Shown here: piece after piece, positions 37,787-45,438 of the stretch | How the letters are laid out: each line of letters starts with the position of its first letter | Numbering within the stretch: the stretch's first letter is position 1 | Position numbers and translations under genes: made by a program | The notes under the pieces: model-generated | The model's database searches: none | What the model saw: the letters and a program-made list of their open reading frames with translations, nothing else | What the model was told of the DNA's origin: nothing | Origin: Shewanella sairae | GTDB lineage: Bacteria > Pseudomonadota > Gammaproteobacteria > Enterobacterales > Shewanellaceae | Assembly (NCBI RefSeq): GCF_023283535.1 | Contig: NZ_JAKILT010000006.1 | Coordinates: forward strand, 1-64,000 | Reading direction: 5' to 3' | DNA length: 64,000 nucleotides

Positions 37787-38356
37787 TTAGATTTTACCAA
37801 CTAGGTCAATTGATGGAGCTAGTGTTGCTTCACCTGGCTGCCATGCTGCTGGACATACTTCGCCGTCGTGAGTAGCAACATATTGAGCCGCTTGAATTTT
37901 ACGAACAAGTTCAGCTGCGCTGCGACCAATACCTAGGTCGTGTACTTCAGCAACTTTGATTTCACCTTCTGGGTTAATTACAAATGTGCCACGTAGTGCT
38001 AGACCGTCTTCTTCAATCATCACACCGAAGTTGCGTGTGATAGTACCTGTTGGATCACCAATCATTGGGTATTGGATTTTGCCGATTGTGTCTGAACTTG
38101 CGTGCCATGCTTTGTGAGTGAAGTGAGTATCAGTAGATACTGAGTAAACTTCAACGCCCATAGACTGTAGCTTTTCGTAGTGGTCAGCCATGTCGCCCAA
38201 TTCTGTTGGACATACAAAGGTAAAGTCAGCTGGGTAGAAGAAAACGACTGACCACTTACCTAAAAGGTCTTGCTCTGTCACTGGGTGAAAATCACCGTTG
38301 TGGAAAGCAGTTGCAGAAAATGGCTTGATTGTAGAGTTGATGATTGACTGATGCAT
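37787..38356 (-). CDS. ahpC: Alkyl hydroperoxide reductase subunit C (2-Cys peroxiredoxin)
   Basis: A 189-residue typical 2-Cys peroxiredoxin. The peroxidatic Cys is in [17 protein letters not shown], the resolving Cys in [13 protein letters not shown], and the conserved Arg lies further on ([14 protein letters not shown]). It reduces hydrogen peroxide and organic peroxides and is recycled by AhpF. The length equals E. coli AhpC (187) within two residues. GGAGCATC lies just before the ATG. I searched the upstream DNA for an OxyR tetra-site and did not find a convincing one. Confidence 0.97.
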   Translation of the reverse strand: MHQSIINSTIKPFSATAFHNGDFHPVTEQDLLGKWSVVFFYPADFTFVCPTELGDMADHYEKLQSMGVEVYSVSTDTHFTHKAWHASSDTIGKIQYPMIGDPTGTITRNFGVMIEEDGLALRGTFVINPEGEIKVAEVHDLGIGRSAAELVRKIQAAQYVATHDGEVCPAAWQPGEATLAPSIDLVGKI

Positions 38357-38673
38357 GTGATGCTCCGTTTTAATAATTAAATTTGAAAATACTATTTCTT
38401 AAAATTCAACAAACTGCTTGAGTGATGATGAGTCTCTATAAAGCCAGTTCGTTTGCGATGGAAGCATAGTAGTCGAGAAAAACGATTTATCATAACGAGT
38501 AAAAGCTATCATCCTAATCTAATTTTCCGAATAGGATTAACAACTCAAGCAAACAAGGGCTAAAACAATACCGCTGATATGAAAACCATGATGTTGGTTT
38601 AGGAACCGGGCAATGATATGGCCAATGTAGAAGTGGCTCACCAATAAAAGGCTTATTGGTGAGCAAGGCTGCG

Positions 38674-39417
38674 TTACTGCCAAAGATCAAAGCGAGTTAA
38701 TGAACGCGCCAATTGGAAATCAAGCTGTTGTGATAACGATTGCGCCTTAGCTTTTAGCGCACTAGCACTAATATCGCGCTTTGCCTTACCGGCAAACACC
38801 ACCCAGTTACCACTGCCTGTTAAACAGGCACGCACTTCAACAAAGTGCATATTTAAGTAAGCTAATAGCTCACGGTTTTGGCTATGCTCTTTCCAACAAT
38901 TAAGCACCAAGTAGCCATCAGCTTTAACTAAAGCAGCGCATTGGGCAATAAACACTTCAGAAACCTGCGCAGCATCAACACCTTCAGCGCTGTAGATATC
39001 AGCAAACACCACATCGACCTTCTTATGATCTGCAGCTGCTAAAAACTGTTTCGCATCTTGGTGAACAACTTTCAGCTTTTTGCTCAATGGTAATTGAAAG
39101 TAGCGCTTAGCCAGTTCAATTACGTCGGCACGCAACTCTACCGCCGTCAGCTTAATGCCAGCATCGAAATGGCGTAGCGCATGGATCAGCCCGCCACCAC
39201 CTAGGCCTAATACTATAGCGCTCTTAGGTTGGCTATATAACAAGACCAATAGCATGGCTTGCACATAAGTATGCTGCGGAATATGTGGCGTAGCTTTTAG
39301 CAACTTACTTTGCTCATCGTTTTCACCAAACGCGAGGATCCGCGTTTCTTTGTCTTCTAAAACAATAAGCGGACCATACTCATCTTGGGTTTGGTGTAAA
39401 ACTTGATAATCTGACAT
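38674..39417 (-). CDS. Spermidine-synthase-like methyltransferase-fold protein
   Basis: A 247-residue protein with a Rossmann-like core as in spermidine synthases: SAIVLGLGGGGLIHALRHF (cofactor glycine loop), LTAVELRADVIELAKRYF, VVHQDAKQFLAAADHKKVDVVFADIYSAEG, and DGYLVLNCWKE. It lacks the N-terminal beta domain signatures of true SpeE, and the acidic catalytic residues are not clearly conserved. It may be an orphan aminopropyltransferase-like or SAM-dependent methyltransferase. ATG 39417 is chosen since GGAGAG lies close upstream. The frame is open to 39492, but that part looks untranslated. Confidence 0.75.
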   Translation of the reverse strand: MSDYQVLHQTQDEYGPLIVLEDKETRILAFGENDEQSKLLKATPHIPQHTYVQAMLLVLLYSQPKSAIVLGLGGGGLIHALRHFDAGIKLTAVELRADVIELAKRYFQLPLSKKLKVVHQDAKQFLAAADHKKVDVVFADIYSAEGVDAAQVSEVFIAQCAALVKADGYLVLNCWKEHSQNRELLAYLNMHFVEVRACLTGSGNWVVFAGKAKRDISASALKAKAQSLSQQLDFQLARSLTRFDLWQ

Positions 39418-39702
39418 ACGCTCTCCGGTAATTGGGGCGTTATTATGCGTCAATTTATTCATGAGTAAAATGCCAAGTGGTCGTTGAAGCATAAAACATC
39501 AGCCACAACAACTACCTCCAATTTACCCAGCAAACCACACAGTAGCTCAGACTTAAAAACAATCTCCACAACAAGCAAACAACCACTCCAACGCACACCA
39601 CAAAAACAACAAATATCCAACCCAGAGTTGCGATCGCTATCACATTTCATTTTCCACTGATACATACAATCAGCGCCATTCTCAATTGAACAAAATAGAC
39701 TA

Positions 39703-40227
39703 ATGAAAAAGACAATTTCAGCTATCGCGCTAACTGCAATTTTAAGCACTCAATTAACTGGCTGTATGGGCCAAATGGGCTTAAGTGGCTTAGTGACTAA
39801 AGCTAACTTGAGCGCGGTAGATAACCGTTACGGTCGTGCAGGCCTATTTATGCTAATGAGCCCAATTTACGGCTTTGCAGCAACAGGTGATCTGTTCATT
39901 ATTAACAGCATTGAATTCTGGACAGGTACTAACCCAATCACAGGTCGTTCACCTGCGGTTGTTGATATGCCAGTTGAAGCTATCTTCAAAGTTAACAAGC
40001 ATATTGATGGCGATCTAACCACTGCTCCACTAAAGAACGTTAAGTTGACCAGCGCCTCTATGGTAGCAACTGACGAAAACACCTTAGCAATGACTTTAGT
40101 TTATGAAGATGGTAGCCAGCAGGTTATGTCTGGCGTTAAGCAAGGCGAACACGTTGACTTCTACCTAGACAATAGCTTTATTGCTCGTGTAAGCACTACA
40201 GAACTTGCCGCTTACCAGCAAGGTTAA
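39703..40227 (+). CDS. DUF3332-like lipoprotein
   Basis: A 174-residue protein with a lipoprotein signal: MKKTISAIALTAILSTQLTGC, lipobox LTGC with C21 as lipidation site. The mature part GRAGLFMLMSPIYGFAATGDLFIINSIEFWTGTNPITG resembles the DUF3332 family of gammaproteobacteria. Function is unknown; probably anchored in the outer membrane. A strong terminator follows at 40249-40282. Confidence 0.82.
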   Translation: MKKTISAIALTAILSTQLTGCMGQMGLSGLVTKANLSAVDNRYGRAGLFMLMSPIYGFAATGDLFIINSIEFWTGTNPITGRSPAVVDMPVEAIFKVNKHIDGDLTTAPLKNVKLTSASMVATDENTLAMTLVYEDGSQQVMSGVKQGEHVDFYLDNSFIARVSTTELAAYQQG

Positions 40228-40248
40228 TACCTAGTTGCTAGCAATAAC

Positions 40249-40284
40249 AAAAGGGGCGAGTCAGTAATGACTCGCCCCTTTTGT
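40249..40284. terminator. Strong bidirectional terminator after DUF3332 gene
   Basis: A 15-bp stem (40249-40263 with 40268-40282) with terminal A and T tracts, between convergent genes. Confidence 0.9.
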
Positions 40285-40302
40285 TTCAGAACCCAGTAGA
40301 AA

Positions 40303-41040
40303 CTACTTTAAGGTTCGCTGAAAAAACGCTACCGCCTGCAGATACATTTGCAAGGCTAACGCCGCATCATATCTATCACCCTCATCACGCATAAAGGCAT
40401 GCTGCGCATTCACTTCAAGCCAATTAAATTTACGATCCGTTGCTTCAAGTTTGTTATAAATAGCTTTACGCCCTTCGCTTGATACATGAGGGTCTTGCTT
40501 ACCAAACACCATCACTAATTCAGCAGCTATCTCGCCAGTACGAGTCAATGAATCATTGCCCTCGGCACAAGGCAAAGTATTTGAGTGAATATCTGTCGGA
40601 TATAAGCAAAATGCACCTTGAATATCAGGGTTTAACGCCGCGCGATAAGCCAAATGACCACCAATACAAACGCCTATACTGCCCACACTACTGGTACAAA
40701 AGCTTAAGCTACGCGCAAAATTAACTAAAGCTTCTGTATCGCTATCATGTTGCTCAAGTGGCTTAGTAAACTTATCAGCATTACCTTTATCCTTACCGAT
40801 ATCATCATACTCAAGCACTGTGCCAATGGGATTAAGCTCATGAAAAACCTCAGGCACCAAAACAACAAAGCCGTGCCCAGCCAAAATAGCTGCCGCTCTG
40901 GCAATCGGTGCAGTTTGCTGAAAAATTTCTGAATAAAAGATAATAGTCGCAAACTGGCCATCACAATCAGGGCGATATAAATAGGTTCGCATTGGTCCAG
41001 TTGCGGTCGAAATATCATGCACTTCTTGAGTAATGATCAT
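40303..41040 (-). CDS. Dienelactone hydrolase family protein
   Basis: A 245-residue alpha/beta hydrolase of the dienelactone hydrolase family. The nucleophile is Cys in SIGVCIGGHLAYRAA (the DLH G-x-C-x-G-G), the Asp is near FGKQDPHVSSEGR, and the His is in NAQHAFMRDEG. An oxyanion/Glu element lies in IIFYSEIFQQTAP. The physiological substrate is unknown, and no aromatic-degradation genes are nearby. Cytoplasmic. Confidence 0.88.
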   Translation of the reverse strand: MIITQEVHDISTATGPMRTYLYRPDCDGQFATIIFYSEIFQQTAPIARAAAILAGHGFVVLVPEVFHELNPIGTVLEYDDIGKDKGNADKFTKPLEQHDSDTEALVNFARSLSFCTSSVGSIGVCIGGHLAYRAALNPDIQGAFCLYPTDIHSNTLPCAEGNDSLTRTGEIAAELVMVFGKQDPHVSSEGRKAIYNKLEATDRKFNWLEVNAQHAFMRDEGDRYDAALALQMYLQAVAFFQRTLK

Positions 41041-41116
41041 CGGCTTTCCTTAGATAAGTCTGATAAATAAATACGATTCTTTGCTATAGACTAAAGTAGC
41101 TGGTAAGTATTTGCGA

Positions 41117-41165
41117 TAAAAAAAGCAGTAGCACTTAAGTGTTTAACACTAAAGAGACTACTGCC
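41117..41165 (-). terminator. Terminator after ldhA
   Basis: GCAGTAG (41125-41131) pairs with CTACTGC (41158-41164). On the minus strand the hairpin is followed by TTTTTTT. It lies about 30 bp beyond the ldhA stop. Confidence 0.7.
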
Positions 41166-41193
41166 TATTTATAACCATTAACGCGATATAAAG

Positions 41194-42183
41194 TTAATAT
41201 AGCTCGTTAGGGCAATGCTCTCCGGCAAGCAACTGCTGCACATTACTCAGTGTCGTGTGCGCGATTGCGCCAAGGGCTTCTTCGGTTAAGAAGGCTTGAT
41301 GACCGGTAAAAATCACGTTGTGACAAGCCGATAGGCGCCTAAACACATCATCTTGAATGATTTCGCTCGACTTATCTTCAAAGAAAAGCTCTTTTTCATT
41401 CTCGTAAACATCTAAACCTAACGAGCCTAACTGCCCAGTTTTTAAGGCTTCCATTGCGTCGAGTGCGTTAAGCAAACCACCACGACTGGTGTTTATTACC
41501 ATTACGCCCGGTTTCATTTGAGCAAAACTATTCTCACTCAGTAGATGATGGTTTTCTTGGGTTAATGGGCAATGTAAGCTAATCACATCACAAATTGGAT
41601 AAAGCTGTTCCAGTGGCAAATATTCAATGCCTAAGTCAAGCACAGCTTGGTTTGGATAAGGATCGTGAGCGACAACTTTACAGCCAAAGCCTTGTAAAAC
41701 TTTAATCGTGGCTAAACCGATTTTACCCGTACCAATCACACCAACCGTGCGACCGTGCATATTAAAACCGACTAAACCTTCAAGAGAGAAATTAGCGTCG
41801 CGAGTACGTTGATAAGCCTTATGAATTTTACGGTTTAATGTCAGCATTAATGCAACAGTGTGCTCTGCCACTGACTCAGGGGAGTAAGCAGGAACGTTGA
41901 CCACTTTCATGCCTAAACGTTCTGCAGCAGCCAAATCAACGTTATTAAAGCCAGCACAGCGCATAGCGATAACCTTAGTACCACCCTTAGCCAGCTCAAC
42001 CAGCACTTCTTCACACAAAGAATCGTTTACAAAGGCGCAAATAACCTCAAAGCCTTCCGCCAACTTGACTGACTGCATGCAAAGACGGTAATCGAAATAC
42101 TCAATAGAAGCACCGAACGCAGAATTGGTACGATCAAAATGCTGCATATCGTAGTGTTTGGCGCTAAAAAAACCTATTTTCAT
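41194..42183 (-). CDS. ldhA: D-lactate dehydrogenase (fermentative, NAD-dependent)
   Basis: A 329-residue D-2-hydroxyacid dehydrogenase with the length and sequence pattern of E. coli LdhA (329). The substrate-binding region is MRCAGFNNVDLAAAERLGMKVVNVPAYSPESVAEHTVALMLTLNR. The NAD-binding site is GRTVGVIGTGKIGLATIKVLQGFG. Catalytic residues fall in NTSRGGLLN (Arg), the ENEKELFFED segment (Glu) and TGHQAFLTEEAL (His). It reduces pyruvate to D-lactate. AAGG lies 8 bases before ATG. A promoter-like pair TTGCTG/TATATC (42258-42253 and 42236-42231, 16-base spacer) precedes it. Confidence 0.95.
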   Translation of the reverse strand: MKIGFFSAKHYDMQHFDRTNSAFGASIEYFDYRLCMQSVKLAEGFEVICAFVNDSLCEEVLVELAKGGTKVIAMRCAGFNNVDLAAAERLGMKVVNVPAYSPESVAEHTVALMLTLNRKIHKAYQRTRDANFSLEGLVGFNMHGRTVGVIGTGKIGLATIKVLQGFGCKVVAHDPYPNQAVLDLGIEYLPLEQLYPICDVISLHCPLTQENHHLLSENSFAQMKPGVMVINTSRGGLLNALDAMEALKTGQLGSLGLDVYENEKELFFEDKSSEIIQDDVFRRLSACHNVIFTGHQAFLTEEALGAIAHTTLSNVQQLLAGEHCPNELY

Positions 42184-42230
42184 AGTCTAAACCTTAGCTA
42201 AATGAAGGGGAAAACTTGCACAGTGTATGT

Positions 42231-42258
42231 GATATAGGAAGCTTTGTCTTGGCAGCAA
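42231..42258 (-). promoter_or_regulatory. Putative ldhA promoter
   Basis: TTGCTG (42258-42253) and TATATC (42236-42231) are separated by 16 bases, about 45 bases before the ldhA start. It lies downstream of the terminator at 42295-42323, so ldhA need not depend on the transcript starting at about 42412. Confidence 0.45.
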
Positions 42259-42292
42259 TAAAAGGAATGCGATGGGAGAGGTCGAGTTAACC

Positions 42293-42412
42293 AAAATAAA
42301 AAGCGAGCCCTGACAGCTCGCTTTTCAGCTTAATGTTGAATAAATTCACTATCGAGAAAGGATACGTTCTCAGCGTTATTCGAGTCACTGCCACAATTGG
42401 TTGAGCATGAAA
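42293..42412 (-). ncRNA. Candidate small RNA upstream of ldhA
   Basis: A strong Rho-independent terminator lies on the minus strand (stem 42301-42308 with 42316-42323, then TTTTTATTTT). No annotated gene precedes it: the neighbours are ldhA downstream and a plus-strand gene from 42645. An extended -10 promoter, TGCTATAAT (42427-42419), lies about 110 bases upstream of it. The predicted transcript is about 120 nt and contains only a 7-codon ORF near its 5' end. A 7-bp inverted repeat (AATTGGT/ACCAATT, 42395-42421) overlaps the -10 and could be an operator. It could instead be an attenuated ldhA leader. Novelty is not known. Confidence 0.45.
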
Positions 42413-42644
42413 ATACCAATTATAGCAAGGAGTAAGCATCTATTTATTAGCATACCAGTAACTATAAAGAGGTACAGATAACTGCTTCACAAAATTAGCC
42501 TAAACTCAGCAAGCCTGCTCGCTAATAGCGAATTTTTACTGCGATTGATAACTTATCGTGTCAGCATGTGATCACTCAGCTCTTTTTAATTAGTGAATAC
42601 CTGATAAAATTTCCTCAAATGTAAGCTCAGAAGACCCTGTTAAT

Positions 42645-43055
42645 ATGGCAAGAAAAGAACTCACTGAAAAACAATTTATGGTGCAACGCTTTTCAAAGAC
42701 CGCTCTGCGAGCGTTGCATATTTTAGGCATCACAGGTGCTGGTGGTGGCATTTTACTCGGCGTGCCCCAAGAACAATGGCTCACCTATTGGATTATGGCG
42801 ATGGCAACGGGCTCAGCCCTAATGCTATGGGAAGTTGTGCGCGACTGGCGTTGGTTAATCCAACTAAAAGGCGTACTAACGCTTGTAAAAATCGGTTTAC
42901 TTGCACTCTTTATCCCTTTGGCAAACTATAAACCTGAGCTACTTATTAGCATAGTGTTACTATCAGTCATCGTATCTCATGGGCCTTCAGGGCTACGTCA
43001 TTACTCCATCGTACATAGACGTAGGATTGGTGGTAAAAAGGAAGTCAAAGGCTAA
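42645..43055 (+). CDS. Small membrane protein of unknown function
   Basis: A 136-residue protein with about four hydrophobic segments (roughly 22-40, 47-63, 75-92, 97-112), basic ends (MARKELTEKQF and RRRIGGKKEVKG) and HGPSGLRHYSIVH near the C-terminus. I do not recognise the family. It is followed after 4 bp by a methyltransferase gene, so the two are probably co-transcribed. Confidence 0.75.
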   Translation: MARKELTEKQFMVQRFSKTALRALHILGITGAGGGILLGVPQEQWLTYWIMAMATGSALMLWEVVRDWRWLIQLKGVLTLVKIGLLALFIPLANYKPELLISIVLLSVIVSHGPSGLRHYSIVHRRRIGGKKEVKG

Positions 43056-43059
43056 ATAA

Positions 43060-43578
43060 ATGAACTGTGCAGACCTAATTACTCAATTCACCGATTTACC
43101 TGATTATCTCAGCGCTAACGCTAAGGTTTTAGATCTTGCCTGCGGTAGTGGCCGCAATGGTCAGTGGTTCAGCCAAAAAGGCTACCAAGTCACTTACCTT
43201 GATAGAAATCTATCAGGGTTACTATTACAGACAAAAGACAATATTGAGTTACTTGAGTGGGATCTTGAAGACGGCAGTGCGCCAACGCTGCCGCGACATC
43301 AATACGATCTGGTTCTCGTGTTCAATTACCTGCACCGTCCACTGTTCTCACAGATAATCAACAGCGTTAAGCCCGGCGGGCTTATCATCTATGAAACATT
43401 CACCGAACAACAAGCTGAAATTGGTCGACCGCGGAACCCGGACTTTTTGCTAAAATCGAATGAATTAAAAGCATTATTTGCTAACTGGCGCTGTCTACAT
43501 TACTCTGAAGATCTATTCGGAGAATTACCTAACGCTAGCTATAAGGCGCAATTAATAGCACAAAAGCCCTTAGGGTAA
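43060..43578 (+). CDS. SAM-dependent methyltransferase, class I
   Basis: A 172-residue class I methyltransferase resembling the TehB/Methyltransf_11 type. Motif I is VLDLACGSGRNGQWFSQKGYQVTYLDRN, with acidic motif II and the motif-IV-like YDLVLVFNYLHRPLF, then PGGLIIYETF. The substrate is unknown. It starts 4 bp after the preceding membrane-protein gene and 26 bp before the next small membrane-protein gene, so an operon of three is likely. Confidence 0.85.
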   Translation: MNCADLITQFTDLPDYLSANAKVLDLACGSGRNGQWFSQKGYQVTYLDRNLSGLLLQTKDNIELLEWDLEDGSAPTLPRHQYDLVLVFNYLHRPLFSQIINSVKPGGLIIYETFTEQQAEIGRPRNPDFLLKSNELKALFANWRCLHYSEDLFGELPNASYKAQLIAQKPLG

Positions 43579-43604
43579 ACAGGACCAAAATATAGAGGCA
43601 AAGT

Positions 43605-43895
43605 ATGTTCCCATACCCTGAGCAGTATCGTGTTGCAATGCCACCGATAGTCACTGGCTTTATGGTTGTGTGGGCCCTGCTCAGCAGACTTGTTTTTGGC
43701 GATGCCAGCATACTGAGCCTTTATCCTTTGCTTGCGTTATTCCCCATTGTTATTTTACTGCACGGCCTGCTTATCTGGGACGCTCGAAGCATGGGGCGTC
43801 TAGACCAATCTTTTTACGCGTTAATCCACTGCACGCTTGCTTTTGTGGTGTGGACCTTTGCGATCATGCATGTCAATGGTAATAGTTTTTCCTAA
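43605..43895 (+). CDS. Small three-helix membrane protein
   Basis: A 96-residue protein with hydrophobic segments at about 15-32, 40-57 and 72-90 (IVTGFMVVWALLSRLVF, LLALFPIVILLHGLLIW, ALIHCTLAFVVWTFAIM). Unrecognised. It sits in the apparent operon with the methyltransferase and ends about 90 bp before rluA. AGAGGC lies before the ATG. Confidence 0.72.
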   Translation: MFPYPEQYRVAMPPIVTGFMVVWALLSRLVFGDASILSLYPLLALFPIVILLHGLLIWDARSMGRLDQSFYALIHCTLAFVVWTFAIMHVNGNSFS

Positions 43896-43987
43896 CCTTC
43901 CACTTAGCTAACAATAATCTCAAATCTACTTGCATGGATAAGCGCCTAAGAGGTATCTTTGCCGCGCATTTTTAATAAGGTTCCATC

Positions 43988-44665
43988 ATGACTGATTTCG
44001 TCTATTCTCCTCCTACGACACCTTGGCTTGAGATACTCCATCAAGATAAAGACATCATGGTTGTTAATAAACCATCAGGTTTATTATCTGTCCCTGGGCG
44101 AGACCCTGCTCACGCTGACAGTACTTATACTCGAGTATTAGCGGAGTTTCCTCACGCAAAAATCGTTCACCGTTTAGATATGGCGACATCTGGCGTGATT
44201 GTTGTCGCACTGATCCGCAGTGCGGAGTCGGAGCTAAAGCGCCAATTTAGAGATAGAGAGACCCAGAAGACCTATTACGCCCGCGTTGCAGGACATGTAA
44301 AACAGCCTAATGGCACGGTTAATCTACCGCTGATATGTGATTGGCCGAATAGACCAAAGCAAAAGGTCGACCATAAAATAGGTAAAGCCTCACAGACTCA
44401 TTATGAAGTGATTAGCTACGGTAAGCGCTCAACTCTGGTAAAACTGACGCCTATCACTGGCCGATCTCATCAGCTACGGGTACATATGATGGCATTAGGT
44501 CACCCTATTCTTGGTGATAATTTTTATGCTGATCCGTTAGCCAAGCGACTCGCCCCAAGACTATTACTGCATGCTCAATCGCTAACGATTACCCACCCAT
44601 ATACTAAAGAGCCGATGACCTTTAGTTGTGACGCGCCTTTTATGCAGGCTGAAGCAGAGCAATAG
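43988..44665 (+). CDS. rluA: Dual-specificity 23S rRNA/tRNA pseudouridine synthase RluA
   Basis: A 225-residue enzyme closely similar to E. coli RluA, which makes pseudouridine at 23S rRNA position 746 and tRNA position 32. The catalytic Asp is in HRLDMATSGVIVVAL. Other strongly conserved stretches are ILHQDKDIMVVNKPSGLLSVPGR, LPLICDWPNRPKQKV and LTPITGRSHQLRVHMMALGHPILGDNFYA. It has no S4 domain, as expected. A terminator follows at 44693-44723. Confidence 0.95.
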   Translation: MTDFVYSPPTTPWLEILHQDKDIMVVNKPSGLLSVPGRDPAHADSTYTRVLAEFPHAKIVHRLDMATSGVIVVALIRSAESELKRQFRDRETQKTYYARVAGHVKQPNGTVNLPLICDWPNRPKQKVDHKIGKASQTHYEVISYGKRSTLVKLTPITGRSHQLRVHMMALGHPILGDNFYADPLAKRLAPRLLLHAQSLTITHPYTKEPMTFSCDAPFMQAEAEQ

Positions 44666-44692
44666 CTCCGTACATATCGATGCAAAATCAAC

Positions 44693-44727
44693 AAAAGCAC
44701 GAGTAGCAATATTCAGTGCTTTTTTTA
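44693..44727 (+). terminator. Terminator after rluA
   Basis: AAAAGCAC (44693-44700) pairs with GTGCTTTT (44716-44723), and the T-run continues to 44726. Confidence 0.75.
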
Positions 44728-44873
44728 TAATGCTCAGCTGCAGTGATAAGCACTCCGATGAAAATAACTTAGACAAACTCACTTAGCGCTAAGTTATTTG
44801 ATAAATCAGTAGAATATTGTGCATAAAATACGTAAATTACTTACCTAACCAATAAGCAAACAGCGTATTTATT

Positions 44874-45335
44874 ATGGAAGCCCCATTTCAAAGAGACTCA
44901 CTCGATAACCAAATCTTATCTGCCTTAATGAAAGAGGCAAGAACGCCGTTCGCTGAGCTTGCTAAACGCTTCGGCGTCAGTGCTGGCACCATTCATGTGC
45001 GTGTAGAAAAAATGAAGCAAGCCGGCATCATCACTGGGGCACAAATTACCGTCAACCCGAAAGCTTTAGGCTATGACGTGTGTTGTTTTATTGGGATTAA
45101 CTTAAAAAGTGCAGGCGATTACCCTGCCGCAATATCTAAGCTAAATGCATTAGAAGAAGTGGTTGAAGCCTATTACACCACAGGCAACTACAGTGTATTT
45201 GTAAAAGTAATGTGCCAGTCTATTGATGGGCTGCAGCATGTGCTGATTAACCGCATTCAGTCTATTGATGAAATCCAATCGACAGAAACCTTAATTAGCC
45301 TGCAAAACCCGATTGTACGGGCGGTTAAGCCTTAA
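44874..45335 (+). CDS. asnC: Lrp/AsnC-family transcriptional regulator AsnC
   Basis: A 153-residue regulator nearly the same length as E. coli AsnC (152) and highly similar throughout. The helix-turn-helix is PFAELAKRFGVSAGTIHVRVEKMKQAGIITGAQI. The RAM ligand domain is YDVCCFIGINLKSAGDYPAAISKLNALEEVVEAYYTTGNYSVFVKVMCQSIDGLQHVLI. In E. coli it activates the divergent asnA and responds to asparagine. Here no asnA lies in the window, so its local target is not obvious. Confidence 0.93.
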   Translation: MEAPFQRDSLDNQILSALMKEARTPFAELAKRFGVSAGTIHVRVEKMKQAGIITGAQITVNPKALGYDVCCFIGINLKSAGDYPAAISKLNALEEVVEAYYTTGNYSVFVKVMCQSIDGLQHVLINRIQSIDEIQSTETLISLQNPIVRAVKP

Positions 45336-45392
45336 CTATCCAAACATTAGAGCTAACGGTGATAAGAGATTAGAATTGTCACTCACTCGAAA

Positions 45393-45423
45393 TAAAAAAG
45401 GCTAACAATTGTTAGCCTTTTTA
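45393..45423. terminator. Bidirectional terminator between asnC and the subtilase gene
   Basis: AAAAAGGCTAAC pairs with GTTAGCCTTTTT (about 45395-45421) with a tiny loop. It sits between convergent genes. Confidence 0.88.
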
Positions 45424-45438
45424 TTGTGCTTCTGAATA

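Noticed and set aside
38357-38673. OxyR binding site upstream of ahpC
   Set aside because: ATAG/CTAT elements occur but not with the required 7-base spacing, so no site is claimed.
39459-39749. Minus-strand frame of 96 codons overlapping the DUF3332 start
   Set aside because: It overlaps the signal peptide coding part of the lipoprotein gene in antisense and has no convincing SD or family.
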